Shown here: positions 24,160 through 32,232 of the stretch, one piece after another | Numbering within the stretch: position 1 is the stretch's first letter | How the letters are laid out: each line of letters begins with the position of its first letter | Source: Ruminococcaceae bacterium UBA6353 | GTDB taxonomy: Bacteria > Bacillota > Clostridia > Oscillospirales > Acutalibacteraceae | Direction: 5' to 3' | Length of the DNA: 46,828 bases | Assembly (NCBI GenBank): GCA_002437905.1 | Contig: DJRT01000001.1 | Coordinates: 1-46,828 of the forward strand | The notes under the pieces: model-generated | The model's database searches: none | What the model saw: only the letters and a program-made list of their open reading frames with translations | Told to the model about the DNA's origin: nothing | Translations under genes and position numbers: made by a program

Positions 24160-24183
24160 TTTTGCAGCGCTCCTCTCGAAAAA

Positions 24184-24264
24184 TTGACTTTTTCTGCGCT
24201 ACATGATATACTCCGCTTAAGCGATATGTCAATAAATGTTCGCTATGTTTGAAAACGAACATTT
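24184..24264. promoter_or_regulatory. Overlapping divergent promoters and operator between ygjV-like and deoR-like genes
   Basis: Plus strand: TTGACT (24184-24189), 17 nt, TATACT (24207-24212), toward the DeoR gene. Minus strand: TTGACA (24227-24232), 16 nt, TATATC (24205-24210), toward the YgjV-like gene. The two -10 boxes overlap. The palindrome CGCTTAAGCG fills the minus spacer (24214-24223). A perfect 9-bp inverted repeat AAATGTTCG-N13-CGAACATTT lies at 24234-24264 just past the expected plus-strand start point. It is a good candidate operator for the DeoR protein. Confidence 0.75.
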
Positions 24265-24307
24265 CCGCAAACAAAAAATGCCGCTATGCGGATATGGGGG
24301 GCTCGGA

Positions 24308-25000
24308 ATGCTGCTGAACCAACGCCAGATGCAGATGCTGGAGGCGCTGAAAAAGGAAGAACGCCTGTCCGTCAAGGCACTTGCCCAGCGCTTCTGGGTC
24401 AGCGAAATGACGGTGCGCCGCGACCTGAAGCTGCTGGAGGGCGAGGGCTATATCCAGCGGTACAGCGGCGGAGCGCTGATCAAAAGCAATGAGGGCGCCC
24501 TGCCGGTAAAATACCGCAAGCTGCTGCACACCAGGCAAAAGGCCACCCTGGCGGGAAAGGCCAAAAAGCACCTGCATGACTCGATGAGCGTCTTTATCGA
24601 CACCTCCTCCACCTGCATGTATCTCATTCCGCTGCTTGCGGAATACCGGACAATCCATGTCATCAGCAATTCCGTGCAGACGGTGATGGCCGCAGCAGAG
24701 CGCGGCCTTGCCTGCACACTCATCGGCGGCGATTACGACAGCCACGATATGTGCACGGTGGGCAGCCTATCGGAGCGCTTTCTGCGTGACATCCATCCGG
24801 ATATTGCGTTCTTCTCCTCCGCCGGACTCAGTGACGACGGGCTGATCACAGACGACAATGAGCAGCAGACCGCCGCCCGCAAGGTCGTAATGGAGAATTG
24901 CCGCAGAAACATCTTTCTGTTTGAAAGCCACAAGCTGCACAAAACATACCTGTACACCGTCTGCCGCGCAGAGGAGCTGGCTGACCTGATCATCCTGTAA
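24308..25000 (+). CDS. DeoR/GlpR-family transcriptional regulator
   Basis: 230-aa repressor. The N-terminal winged helix shows RLSVKALAQRFWVSEMTVRR and DLKLLEGEGYIQRYSGGALI, the classical DeoR signature. The C-terminal sugar-phosphate sensing domain (DeoRC) has SVFIDTSSTCMYLIPLL, VISNSVQTVM, TLIGGDYD and IAFFSSAGLSDDGLITDDNE. Such regulators release DNA on binding a phosphorylated sugar. ATG 24308 has a weak GGGGGG/CGGA upstream; an AUG 72 nt earlier would put the operator inside the gene. It is followed by the DUF1287 gene after 39 nt, and KDPG aldolase and a glycosidase-like gene lie nearby, which hints at a sugar-acid signal. Confidence 0.88.
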   Translation: MLLNQRQMQMLEALKKEERLSVKALAQRFWVSEMTVRRDLKLLEGEGYIQRYSGGALIKSNEGALPVKYRKLLHTRQKATLAGKAKKHLHDSMSVFIDTSSTCMYLIPLLAEYRTIHVISNSVQTVMAAAERGLACTLIGGDYDSHDMCTVGSLSERFLRDIHPDIAFFSSAGLSDDGLITDDNEQQTAARKVVMENCRRNIFLFESHKLHKTYLYTVCRAEELADLIIL

Positions 25001-25039
25001 CCGACAAACCACCGACAGACGACAGAAAGGAACGAAGCC

Positions 25040-25702
25040 ATGAAAAACAGCCGCCCACTGCGCCTGCTGCTTTCCGTCACCCTGGCCGCCGTGATCCTCC
25101 TTGGCCTGTACGGCCTATATTATTTCAATTATATCCCGCACAAAAAGTACCCCGGAGAACACTTTGGCATTTCACCCTATAGCAGCCGGAATGACCAGGA
25201 TCACGACGGTATTGACGACCAGACGGACATTCTGCACAGTGTCCGGGACTATATCGCCACGCGCCCGAAGTACAAAAGCCGCTACTACACCACCGGATAC
25301 CCCAATGACGGGTATGGCGTGTGCACGGATGTGGTCGCTTTCGGACTGCGGGGCGCTGGCTATGACCTGATGGAGCTGCTGTACGCGGATGTGACCGAAA
25401 ACCCGGAGCGGTATCCTACCATCGAAACGCCGGATAAGTGCATTGATTTCCGGCGGGTGCGCAATCTGGATGTGTTTTTCGCCCATCACGCGCTGTCGCT
25501 GACCACGGATATCCGGCAGATCGACGAGTGGCAGGGCGGCGATATCGTGGTGTTCAAGGGGCACATCGGCATCATATCCGATAAGCGCAACCGGAAAGGC
25601 ATCCCCTTTGTGATCCACCACGCCGGCCCGTACCAGCTGCACTATGAGGAGGATATACTGGAACGGCGGGAGGATATTATCGGTCACTACCGGATGGGAT
25701 AG
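25040..25702 (+). CDS. DUF1287 cell-surface protein
   Basis: 220 aa. One N-terminal membrane segment (LLLSVTLAAVILLGLYGLYY) anchors an extracellular DUF1287 domain, a papain/NlpC-P60-like fold thought to act on peptidoglycan or peptides. Conserved parts are GYPNDGYGVCTDVVAFGLRG with a candidate catalytic Cys, NLDVFFAHHALSLTTD, and WQGGDIVVFKGHIGIIS with a candidate His. Catalytic assignment is by pattern only. AAAGGA precedes the start. Probably in the deoR transcript; a perfect hairpin ends it. Confidence 0.8.
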   Translation: MKNSRPLRLLLSVTLAAVILLGLYGLYYFNYIPHKKYPGEHFGISPYSSRNDQDHDGIDDQTDILHSVRDYIATRPKYKSRYYTTGYPNDGYGVCTDVVAFGLRGAGYDLMELLYADVTENPERYPTIETPDKCIDFRRVRNLDVFFAHHALSLTTDIRQIDEWQGGDIVVFKGHIGIISDKRNRKGIPFVIHHAGPYQLHYEEDILERREDIIGHYRMG

Positions 25703-25716
25703 CGCATAAAAGCAGC

Positions 25717-25746
25717 AGCGGGAGGCCACATCTGTGGCCTCCCGCT
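25717..25746 (+). terminator. Bidirectional terminator between DUF1287 and KDPG aldolase genes
   Basis: AGCGGGAGGCCACA pairs perfectly with TGTGGCCTCCCGCT over 14 bp around TC. U-rich tracts are modest on both sides (CATTCTTT; minus GCTGCTTTT). Confidence 0.75.
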
Positions 25747-25752
25747 CATTCT

Positions 25753-26418
25753 TTACAGGGTGTGCAGTCCTTTGGCTTCCGCCACATAGGCGGCGGCGCG
25801 GCGGGTAATACCCGCATAATCGCCGGCCGCCACCAGTGCCTTGTCCACAATACCGGAGCTGATGCCGAAGCCGGCCGCGCCGGCGGCAAGATAGGCGCCC
25901 AGCTCCCCCGGCTTGATGCCCCCGACCGCCAGCAGCGGAATGTGACTGAGGGGCAGATGCACCGTTTTCAGATATTCCGCCCCCATGCAGCCGGCCGGGA
26001 ACAGCTTGACAAGATCCGCCCCGGCCGCGTGGGCGGCCTGGATCTCCGTCGGCGTCAGGGCGCCGGGGATGGAGACCAGCCCGGCGGCCACCGTCTCTCC
26101 GATCACAGCCGGATCGGTATTCGGCGAAACGATAAAGCGGCCGCCCGCCGCCGCCGTCCGGCGCACCTGCTCCGGCTTCAGCACGGTGCCGGAGCCGATC
26201 AGCATCCGTTCACCGAAATGCGCTGCCAGCTGCTGCACGCACCGGGCTGCCGCTGCATCATCCACACTGCCATCGGCACTGTAGGTAACCTCCATCGCGC
26301 GGATGCCCCCCGCATACAGCGCCTCGGCCAGCGGCAGCAGCTTCTCCGGTGCCACACCGCGCACAATGACGAGAATTTTTTCCTCCAGCAGTGTCTGTAT
26401 GATCGTATCGCGTTCCAT
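25753..26418 (-). CDS. eda: 2-dehydro-3-deoxyphosphogluconate (KDPG) aldolase
   Basis: 221-aa class I aldolase that cleaves 2-keto-3-deoxy-6-phosphogluconate (or KDPGal) to pyruvate and glyceraldehyde 3-phosphate, the end of hexuronate and Entner-Doudoroff routes. The Schiff-base Lys is in ADLVKLFPAGCMGAEYLK; the catalytic Glu is in AMEVTYSAD. Phosphate and substrate parts are GSGTVLKPEQ, VSPNTDPAVI and AVGGIKPGELG. It begins 6 nt after the DUF4832 gene stop, so both are one operon for uptake-derived sugar acids. Dual 4-hydroxy-2-oxoglutarate activity is possible. Confidence 0.92.
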   Translation of the reverse strand: MERDTIIQTLLEEKILVIVRGVAPEKLLPLAEALYAGGIRAMEVTYSADGSVDDAAAARCVQQLAAHFGERMLIGSGTVLKPEQVRRTAAAGGRFIVSPNTDPAVIGETVAAGLVSIPGALTPTEIQAAHAAGADLVKLFPAGCMGAEYLKTVHLPLSHIPLLAVGGIKPGELGAYLAAGAAGFGISSGIVDKALVAAGDYAGITRRAAAYVAEAKGLHTL

Positions 26419-26424
26419 GCCTTT

Positions 26425-27807
26425 TCACTCCACGGTTATTTTCCCGAGAGCATAATAGCCCTCGCAGTAGTATTCTTCTTTCATGCCAAAGCGGATTGGC
26501 GTTTCATCCTCAAACAGGCCGAAGTGCAGGGTATATTCCCCGGCCGGTACAGCGCCCATATCCAGCCGCAGGCGGCTCACCGCCGTCTGCCCCGGCTGCC
26601 AGCCGGTATTATCTGCCGCACAGCTGCAGACTGTATATTGTTGCCCGTCCGCCCCCTGCAGCCGCACCCGGGCGGTGTAGCCGTAGTATGCGCGGGCAAA
26701 GCCGCGGTTGCTCACGCGCAGCTCCAGCAGCCCGTGGGTGCCGGCCGGCACCGGCGGCAGGCTGAAGCCCTCAATAAAATACCAGTATCCCAGCCGGTTG
26801 GCCAGATATTCATGCAGCGGCCGCTGCTCAGCAATCCATTTGGTCACGAAGCCGTGGAAGCCGGCATAGGTCGCCCGCACATGGCGCAGCGCCTCGATAT
26901 GCGGATAGCCGCAGCGGAACAGTGCCGGCGTGCCGGTGGCGCTGTAATGCTCAAATTCGATATCCACCGGCGCGCGGTCGTTGAACAGGCCATACAGATC
27001 CGGTGAGCACAGGGTATCGTAGCCGAAATTATGAATGTACGATTCCACATTGACCGAATCGCATCGCAGCGCCATGCCAAGCCCGGCACAGTAATCCGCC
27101 AGCTGCTTGGCCGCTGCCGGGTCCTCGTTCTGCACACTGATCAGCATATTGTAGTTCAGCGTAACCTGCGTGCGGTTGAAATACCGCAGGTGCAGGTCGA
27201 TATGCTGCTTGTGCACCTGCGCCGGGAAATCCCGCATGGTGCCCATCCAGGTGTGTCCCTCCCCCCAGGTGCCGAGGGTGCCCACATCCACCGCCTCAAC
27301 CAGCGGATGGCCGTTGTATTTCCGGCCGCAGGCGGCCAGAAACCGCTCAAGATACCGCAGAAACACCGGGTCGCCGTAATCCGGCTCAATATCCTCGCCC
27401 ACCGGCGTGCCGGCAGCGCCCGCCGCAAACACAAATGCGGGCGTGGCCAGGCGGCACTCCCCGCCGCCCTCGTAGGTGCAGAAGCGGAAAATAAACCGGA
27501 ACCCGCAGGCGCCGTATTCCGCAAACAGCCGGTCCACCAGAGAAAAGTCAAACTGTCCGTCCTCCGGCTCCAGATCCACCCAGTCCAGCCGCAGATACAG
27601 GTACTTGGTACCGGGCAGCTGCTGCAGCGCCTGCGGCGAGGGAATATCGGTGCGGTAGTTCCCGCAGCGCGCACCGTTATCAATGTAATGCACATACCAG
27701 CCCTTATGTGGATTTTCCAATATGGTTTTGTCATCCTGCTGCTGGCGCAGATCCCGGTAAAATACCGAGGCATCCGGCAAGGTAAACAGATTTAGCGGCT
27801 TCGGCAT
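26425..27807 (-). CDS. Glycosidase-like protein with DUF4832 domain
   Basis: 460 aa without signal peptide. The N-terminal part is a TIM-barrel glycosidase-like domain opening with ENPHKGWYVHYIDNG, then YLYLRLDWVDLEPEDGQFDF (beta-strand with Glu), DVGTLGTWGEGHTW (Glu at a catalytic-like position) and FEHYSATGTPAL. The C-terminal DUF4832 beta domain carries LELRVSNRGFARAYYGY. Proteins of this sort are predicted glycan-active enzymes of unknown specificity. GGGAGG 8 nt before ATG 27807 decides the start; longer frames run into repetitive upstream DNA. Co-transcribed with eda from the promoter at 27845-27873. Confidence 0.75.
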   Translation of the reverse strand: MPKPLNLFTLPDASVFYRDLRQQQDDKTILENPHKGWYVHYIDNGARCGNYRTDIPSPQALQQLPGTKYLYLRLDWVDLEPEDGQFDFSLVDRLFAEYGACGFRFIFRFCTYEGGGECRLATPAFVFAAGAAGTPVGEDIEPDYGDPVFLRYLERFLAACGRKYNGHPLVEAVDVGTLGTWGEGHTWMGTMRDFPAQVHKQHIDLHLRYFNRTQVTLNYNMLISVQNEDPAAAKQLADYCAGLGMALRCDSVNVESYIHNFGYDTLCSPDLYGLFNDRAPVDIEFEHYSATGTPALFRCGYPHIEALRHVRATYAGFHGFVTKWIAEQRPLHEYLANRLGYWYFIEGFSLPPVPAGTHGLLELRVSNRGFARAYYGYTARVRLQGADGQQYTVCSCAADNTGWQPGQTAVSRLRLDMGAVPAGEYTLHFGLFEDETPIRFGMKEEYYCEGYYALGKITVE

Positions 27808-27844
27808 ACGGCCCGCCTCCCTTTCTTGGCCCAATCTCCTGCCT

Positions 27845-27873
27845 ATTGTAGCGTACCCGCAGGCAAAAAGCAA
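27845..27873 (-). promoter_or_regulatory. Promoter of the DUF4832-eda operon
   Basis: Minus strand TTGCTT (27868-27873), 17-nt spacer, TACAAT (27845-27850), 38 nt before the start codon. Confidence 0.75.
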
Positions 27874-28024
27874 GAAGAAAGCCGGATTTTTCCCACAAAA
27901 GTCCGGCACCCCCCGCCTGCCCCCCGGGACAATATGTGCCCCCGCAGGGTATTTTCTCCCCCGCCCCCGCATAGGCTGAATGGAGAGGCTGCCAAACGCC
28001 AAAGCACAAAAGGAGGCATACAAC

Positions 28025-28321
28025 ATGATCGCACGCATCACGGACATGCACGATAAAGAGGTGATCAATGTCTGCGACGGCACCCGCATCGGCTTTGTGG
28101 ATGATGTGGAGGTGGACACCTGCACCGCCCAGATCGTCGCCATCGTGGTCTATGGCCGCAGCAAATGCTTCGGCCTGTTCGGGCGGGAAAACGACATTGT
28201 GATCGGCTGGAAAAACATTGAGGTGATCGGAGAAGAAACCGTGCTGGTAAATTACCAGTGCCCGGCCGGCTGCTGTCCGCCGAAAAAAGGACCGCAGATC
28301 CTCGGCGGCCTTTTTCGCTGA
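28025..28321 (+). CDS. YlmC/YmxH-family PRC-barrel protein
   Basis: 98 aa. A single PRC barrel: KEVINVCDGTRIGFVDDVEVD, AQIVAIVVYGRSKCFGLFGR and DIVIGWKNIEVIGEETVLVN. This family is a small sporulation-linked protein of endospore-forming Clostridia and Bacilli, role unknown. The last 18 residues add a Cys pair (CPAGCCPPKK) not found in the barrel itself. AGGAGG precedes ATG 28025. A sigma-E-like GTATTTT...CATAGGCT lies about 60 nt upstream but is weak. Next to rpsB. Confidence 0.85.
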   Translation: MIARITDMHDKEVINVCDGTRIGFVDDVEVDTCTAQIVAIVVYGRSKCFGLFGRENDIVIGWKNIEVIGEETVLVNYQCPAGCCPPKKGPQILGGLFR

Positions 28322-28346
28322 GGAACAAATTTCTGCAAAAAAAGAC

Positions 28347-28486
28347 TTGCTTTTTTCTTCGCAGGGTGGTATACTGTTACGGCAAAACGCACGCAGGGAA
28401 CAAACGCAGTCGATCGGTGCTGCATCCGGATGTACCGGACAGTGGTCGGCTGTGCCTGCGGAGGAAAAACCAAGGAGGAATTTTCT
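28347..28486 (+). promoter_or_regulatory. Promoter and leader of the rpsB-tsf operon
   Basis: TTGCTT (28347-28352), 17-nt spacer, TATACT (28370-28375). The leader of about 105 nt contains small inverted repeats (CATCCGGATG and neighbours, 28422-28440) and ends in AAGGAGGAA before the start. rpsB leaders are known to bind S2 for autoregulation in other bacteria; whether this one does is inference. Confidence 0.7.
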
Positions 28487-29245
28487 ATGTCCGTTATTTC
28501 CATGAAGCAGCTGCTGGAGGCTGGCGTCCACTTCGGTCACCAGACCCGCCGCTGGAACCCCAAGATGGCTCCCTACATCTTCACCGAGCGCAATGGTATC
28601 TATATCATTGACCTCCAGAAGACCGTCCGCAAGCTGGAAGAGGCCTACATGTTCGTGCGTGACCTCTCCGCCGAGGGCAAAGAGGTGCTGTTCGTCGGCA
28701 CCAAGAAGCAGGCGCAGGACTCCATCCGTGAGGAGGCCACCCGCGCCGGCGCCCACTATGTCAATGCCCGTTGGCTGGGCGGCATGCTCACCAACTTCCG
28801 CACCATCCGCGGCCGTATCGCCCGCCTCAATCAGCTCAAGGCGATGGAGGCCGACGGCACCTTTGATCTGCTGCCGAAGAAAGAGGTTGTCAAGCTCAAC
28901 CATGAGATCGAGAAGCTGGAAAAGTTCCTCGGCGGCATTAAGGAAATGAAGTCCCTGCCCGGCGCGCTGTTCATTGTGGATCCCCGCAAGGAAAAGATCG
29001 CCGTCTCCGAGGCCAAGAAGCTGGGCATCCCGGTGGTTGCCATCGTGGATACCAACTGCGATCCCGACGATGTGAACTATGTCATCCCCGGCAATGACGA
29101 CGCTATCCGCGCCGTGAAGCTGATTGCCTCCTGCATGGCTGATGCCATCATCGAGGGGCATCAGGGTGAGCAGGGTGCTGCTGAGGCCACCGAGGCTGCT
29201 GAGGCCGCCGAAGAGGCTCCCGCTGCCGAGGTTGCTGCGGAATAA
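28487..29245 (+). CDS. rpsB: 30S ribosomal protein S2
   Basis: 252 aa, essential small-subunit protein at the head-body junction. VISMKQLLEAGVHFGHQTRR is the diagnostic N terminus. FVGTKKQAQDSI, RWLGGMLTNFRTIR, PGALFIVDPRKEKIAV and VVAIVDTNCDPDDVNYVIPG follow in order. After about residue 228 the tail is an Ala/Glu repeat (AAEATEAAEAAEEAP), longer than in Bacillus and probably disordered. AAGGAGGAA 6 nt upstream marks the start. tsf follows after 21 nt. Confidence 0.98.
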   Translation: MSVISMKQLLEAGVHFGHQTRRWNPKMAPYIFTERNGIYIIDLQKTVRKLEEAYMFVRDLSAEGKEVLFVGTKKQAQDSIREEATRAGAHYVNARWLGGMLTNFRTIRGRIARLNQLKAMEADGTFDLLPKKEVVKLNHEIEKLEKFLGGIKEMKSLPGALFIVDPRKEKIAVSEAKKLGIPVVAIVDTNCDPDDVNYVIPGNDDAIRAVKLIASCMADAIIEGHQGEQGAAEATEAAEAAEEAPAAEVAAE

Positions 29246-29266
29246 TTGATACAGGAGGAATAGACA

Positions 29267-30190
29267 ATGGCTTTTACCAGTAAGGATGTTATGGCGCTGC
29301 GTGAGAAAACTGGCGTCGGCATGATGGATTGCAAGAAAGCCCTGGAGGCTTCCGACGGCGATATGGACAAGGCCGTCGACTACCTGCGCGAAAAGGGTCT
29401 GGCCAAGCAGGCCAAGAAGGCTGGCCGCATTGCGGCTGAGGGTATGGCCTACGCCACCGTGGACGCCGCCAAGAAGGTGGGTGTCGTGGTGGAGGTCAAC
29501 TCCGAGACCGACTTTGCCGCCAAGAGCGATAAATTCGTCGCTTTCGTTAAGCAGGTGGCGCAGGTGATCATTGATCATAACCCCGCCGATGTGGATGCCC
29601 TGATGGCCACCGAGGCGGAGCCCGGCAAGACCATGGCGGATGTGCTGCGCGATCAGGTGCTGGTGATCGGCGAAAACCTGAGCGTGCGCCGTTTCACCCG
29701 CTATGAGGGCAACTGCGTCTCCTATGTGCACGGCGGCGGCCGCATCGGTGTGCTGGTCCGGTTTGATGCCGACGCAACGGCGGCAGCCAGTGAGGCGCTG
29801 CAGGAGTGCGGCAAGGATGTGGCCATGCAGATCGCTGCACTGAGCGCTGCGTATCTGGATGAGGCTTCTGTGCCGGCCGATGTGCTGGAGCATGAGAAGG
29901 AAGTGCAGCTTGCCCTCATTAAGAACGACCCCAAGAACGCGAAGAAGCCCGACGAGATCCTGCACAAGATGATCGCCGGCAAGATGAAGAAGTATTTTGA
30001 GGAAAACTGTCTGGTCGATCAGGCCTTCGTCAAGGACAACAGCCTGACCGTTGGCCAGTATGTTGAGCAGAAGGCCAAAGAGGCCGGCGGCGCCATGAAG
30101 CTGGCTGCCTATGTTCGCTTTGAAAAGGGCGAGGGCATCCAGAAGCGCGAGGACGACTTCGCCAGCGAAGTTGCCGCCATGGTGAAATAA
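29267..30190 (+). CDS. tsf: Elongation factor Ts
   Basis: 307-aa guanine nucleotide exchange factor that regenerates EF-Tu-GTP. The N-terminal helix bundle has SKDVMALREKTGVGMMDCKK and ALEASDGDMDKAVDYLREKG. The core carries VEVNSETDFAAKSDKFVAF with the TDF residues that disrupt the Mg site of EF-Tu. The C-terminal dimerisation part ends LAAYVRFEKGEGIQKRED. Full length. Second gene of the rpsB operon, ended by two tandem hairpins. Confidence 0.98.
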   Translation: MAFTSKDVMALREKTGVGMMDCKKALEASDGDMDKAVDYLREKGLAKQAKKAGRIAAEGMAYATVDAAKKVGVVVEVNSETDFAAKSDKFVAFVKQVAQVIIDHNPADVDALMATEAEPGKTMADVLRDQVLVIGENLSVRRFTRYEGNCVSYVHGGGRIGVLVRFDADATAAASEALQECGKDVAMQIAALSAAYLDEASVPADVLEHEKEVQLALIKNDPKNAKKPDEILHKMIAGKMKKYFEENCLVDQAFVKDNSLTVGQYVEQKAKEAGGAMKLAAYVRFEKGEGIQKREDDFASEVAAMVK

Positions 30191-30210
30191 TTTTACCCTT
30201 GTGTCTATGA

Positions 30211-30247
30211 AGAACCGCTGCGGGCGTTGTCCCGCAGCGGTTCTTTT
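30211..30247 (+). terminator. Terminator of rpsB-tsf
   Basis: AGAACCGCTGCGGG pairs with CCCGCAGCGGTTCT around CGTTGT, followed by TTT. Confidence 0.9.
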
Positions 30248-30282
30248 CATGTAACAGTGTACAGGGTACAGGTGTACACGAA

Positions 30283-30326
30283 CAGGCGGCTCTGCCGGCG
30301 TCTGCCGGCAGAGCCGCCTGCTTTTT
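30283..30326 (+). terminator. Second tandem terminator after tsf
   Basis: GGCGGCTCTGCCGGC pairs perfectly with GCCGGCAGAGCCGCC around a 4-nt loop, followed by TGCTTTTTCT. Orientation fits the plus strand. Confidence 0.8.
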
Positions 30327-30375
30327 CTCCCAAAGCGACAAGCTGTTCTTTTGTAAAGGTCGGCGGCTGGCAGCG

Positions 30376-32052
30376 TCAGAACAGCCCGGTGATGCGGCCG
30401 TTTTCATCCACATCAATTCTTTCGGCTGCCGGCACCCGCGGTAGGCCGGGCATCGTCAGAATATCCCCCGTCAGCACCACCACAAAGCCGGCGCCCGCAG
30501 CAATCTTCACCTGCTTCACCGTCACGGTGAAGCCCGTCGGCGCGCCAAGGCGCGTCGGGTCATCCGAGAAGCTGTACTGTGTTTTGGCAATGCATACCGG
30601 GCACCCGCCAAAGCCCAGCTCCTCCAGCCGGCGCAGCTGCTTTTCGGCCGCCGGCAGCAGGGTGACCCCATCGCCGCCGTAAATCTTCTGCACAACAGCC
30701 TCGATCTTCTCCCGCAGGCTCTGCTCCGCCGTATAGGCGAAGGTGAAATCGCCGGTCTCCTCCTCGCACAGGCGCACCACCTCCTGGGCCAGCGCCTCAC
30801 CGCCGCGGCCGCCATCCGCCCACACGGTCGAAAGCACCGTATTGACCCCCAGCTCCCGGCAGCGGGCAATAATGCGGTCGATCTCCGCGTCGGTATCCGT
30901 CGGAAAGCGGTTAACCGCCACCACGCAGGGCAGGCGATAGACCTCCCGGATATTGTGTACATGGCGCAGCAGATTGGGCAGCCCGCGCTCCAGCGCTGCC
31001 AGATCCTCGGCGGCAAGCTGCTTTTTATCCAGCCCGCCGTGCATCTTCAGTGCCCGCACCGTAGCCACGATCACCACAGCATCCGGCGTCAGACCGGCCA
31101 TGCGGCACTTGATATCCAGGAATTTTTCTGCGCCAAGGTCCGCGCCGAAGCCCGCCTCGGTCACGGCATATTCCCCCATTTTCAGTGCCATGCGGGTGGC
31201 CATGACCGAATTGCAGCCGTGTGCAATATTGGCAAAGGGGCCGCCGTGCACAAAGGCCGGTGTGCCCTCCAGTGTCTGCACCAGATTGGGCTTGATGGCC
31301 TCCTTCAGCAGCGCCGTCATTGCCCCCTGCGCATGGAGCTGGCCACAGGTAACCGGCTGGTCGTCATAGGTGTAGCCAACAATGATGCGCGCCAGCCGCT
31401 CCTTCAGATCCCCCAGTGAGGTGGACAGGCACAGCACCGCCATGATCTCACTGGCCACCGTGATATCAAAGCCATCCTCCCGCGGCACACCGTTGGTCTT
31501 GCCGCCGAGGCCATCCACGATATTGCGCAGCTGGCGGTCGTTCATATCCACACAGCGCTTCCAGGTGATACGGCGGGGGTCAATGCCCAGGGCGTTCCCC
31601 TGCTGGATATGGTTATCCAGCATCGCCGCCAGCAGGTTGTTGGCCGCGCCGATCGCGTGGAAATCCCCTGTAAAGTGCAGGTTGATGTCCTCCATCGGCA
31701 CCACCTGCGCATAACCGCCCCCGGCGGCACCGCCCTTAACCCCGAACACCGGGCCAAGGGACGGCTCACGCAGAGCCACCACCGCCTGCTTGCCGATCCG
31801 GCGCAGGCCATCGGCCAGACCGATCGTGGTGGTCGTCTTGCCCTCGCCGGCCGGTGTGGGGGTAATGGCGGTCACCAGCACCAGCTTTCCCTCCGGGCGG
31901 CTGGTATCCCGCAGCAGCGCCGGATCAATCTTGGCCTTATACCGGCCATATTGCTCCACATACTCCGGCGGCACATGCGCCTGCCGGGCAATCTCGCCGA
32001 TCGGCTGCATCCGGCAGCGCTGGGCGATCTCGATATCCGATAAATACTCCAT
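30376..32052 (-). CDS. fhs: Formate-tetrahydrofolate ligase
   Basis: 558-aa enzyme that makes 10-formyl-THF from formate, ATP and THF; one-carbon entry for purines and, in acetogens, the methyl branch. The P-loop is TPTPAGEGKTTTTIGLADGL. VALREPSLGPVFGVKGGAAG, TGDFHAIGAANNLLAAMLDN, FVHGGPFANIAHGCNSVMAT and TEAGFGADLGAEKF are all family signatures. Full length. ATG 32052 has GGGAGGAG 8 nt upstream; longer frames lie across the divergent promoter region. No folD or other Wood-Ljungdahl gene is adjacent. Confidence 0.97.
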   Translation of the reverse strand: MEYLSDIEIAQRCRMQPIGEIARQAHVPPEYVEQYGRYKAKIDPALLRDTSRPEGKLVLVTAITPTPAGEGKTTTTIGLADGLRRIGKQAVVALREPSLGPVFGVKGGAAGGGYAQVVPMEDINLHFTGDFHAIGAANNLLAAMLDNHIQQGNALGIDPRRITWKRCVDMNDRQLRNIVDGLGGKTNGVPREDGFDITVASEIMAVLCLSTSLGDLKERLARIIVGYTYDDQPVTCGQLHAQGAMTALLKEAIKPNLVQTLEGTPAFVHGGPFANIAHGCNSVMATRMALKMGEYAVTEAGFGADLGAEKFLDIKCRMAGLTPDAVVIVATVRALKMHGGLDKKQLAAEDLAALERGLPNLLRHVHNIREVYRLPCVVAVNRFPTDTDAEIDRIIARCRELGVNTVLSTVWADGGRGGEALAQEVVRLCEEETGDFTFAYTAEQSLREKIEAVVQKIYGGDGVTLLPAAEKQLRRLEELGFGGCPVCIAKTQYSFSDDPTRLGAPTGFTVTVKQVKIAAGAGFVVVLTGDILTMPGLPRVPAAERIDVDENGRITGLF

Positions 32053-32177
32053 GCCACATCTCCTCCCATGCTTATGCTCCCATTGTACCATATCCGGCAG
32101 CAAAAGTACATCCCGTTTCTCCACAAAAGACCGCAAGATTTCGCTATTTTTCCGCAATCCCGCAACATTTTGGGGGA

Positions 32178-32205
32178 TTGACAGAGCCCTATACGCCGGT
32201 ATAAT
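32178..32205 (+). promoter_or_regulatory. Promoter of the GH20-like gene
   Basis: TTGACA (32178-32183), 16-nt spacer, TATAAT (32200-32205). Start codon follows 27 nt later behind AAAGGAG. Confidence 0.85.
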
Positions 32206-32232
32206 GAAGAAAAAAGCAAAGGAGACGATGCT

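Noticed and set aside
27731..30250. A very long minus-strand open frame of 839 codons
   Set aside because: It is the antisense shadow of ymxH, rpsB and tsf, whose products are unmistakable on the plus strand.
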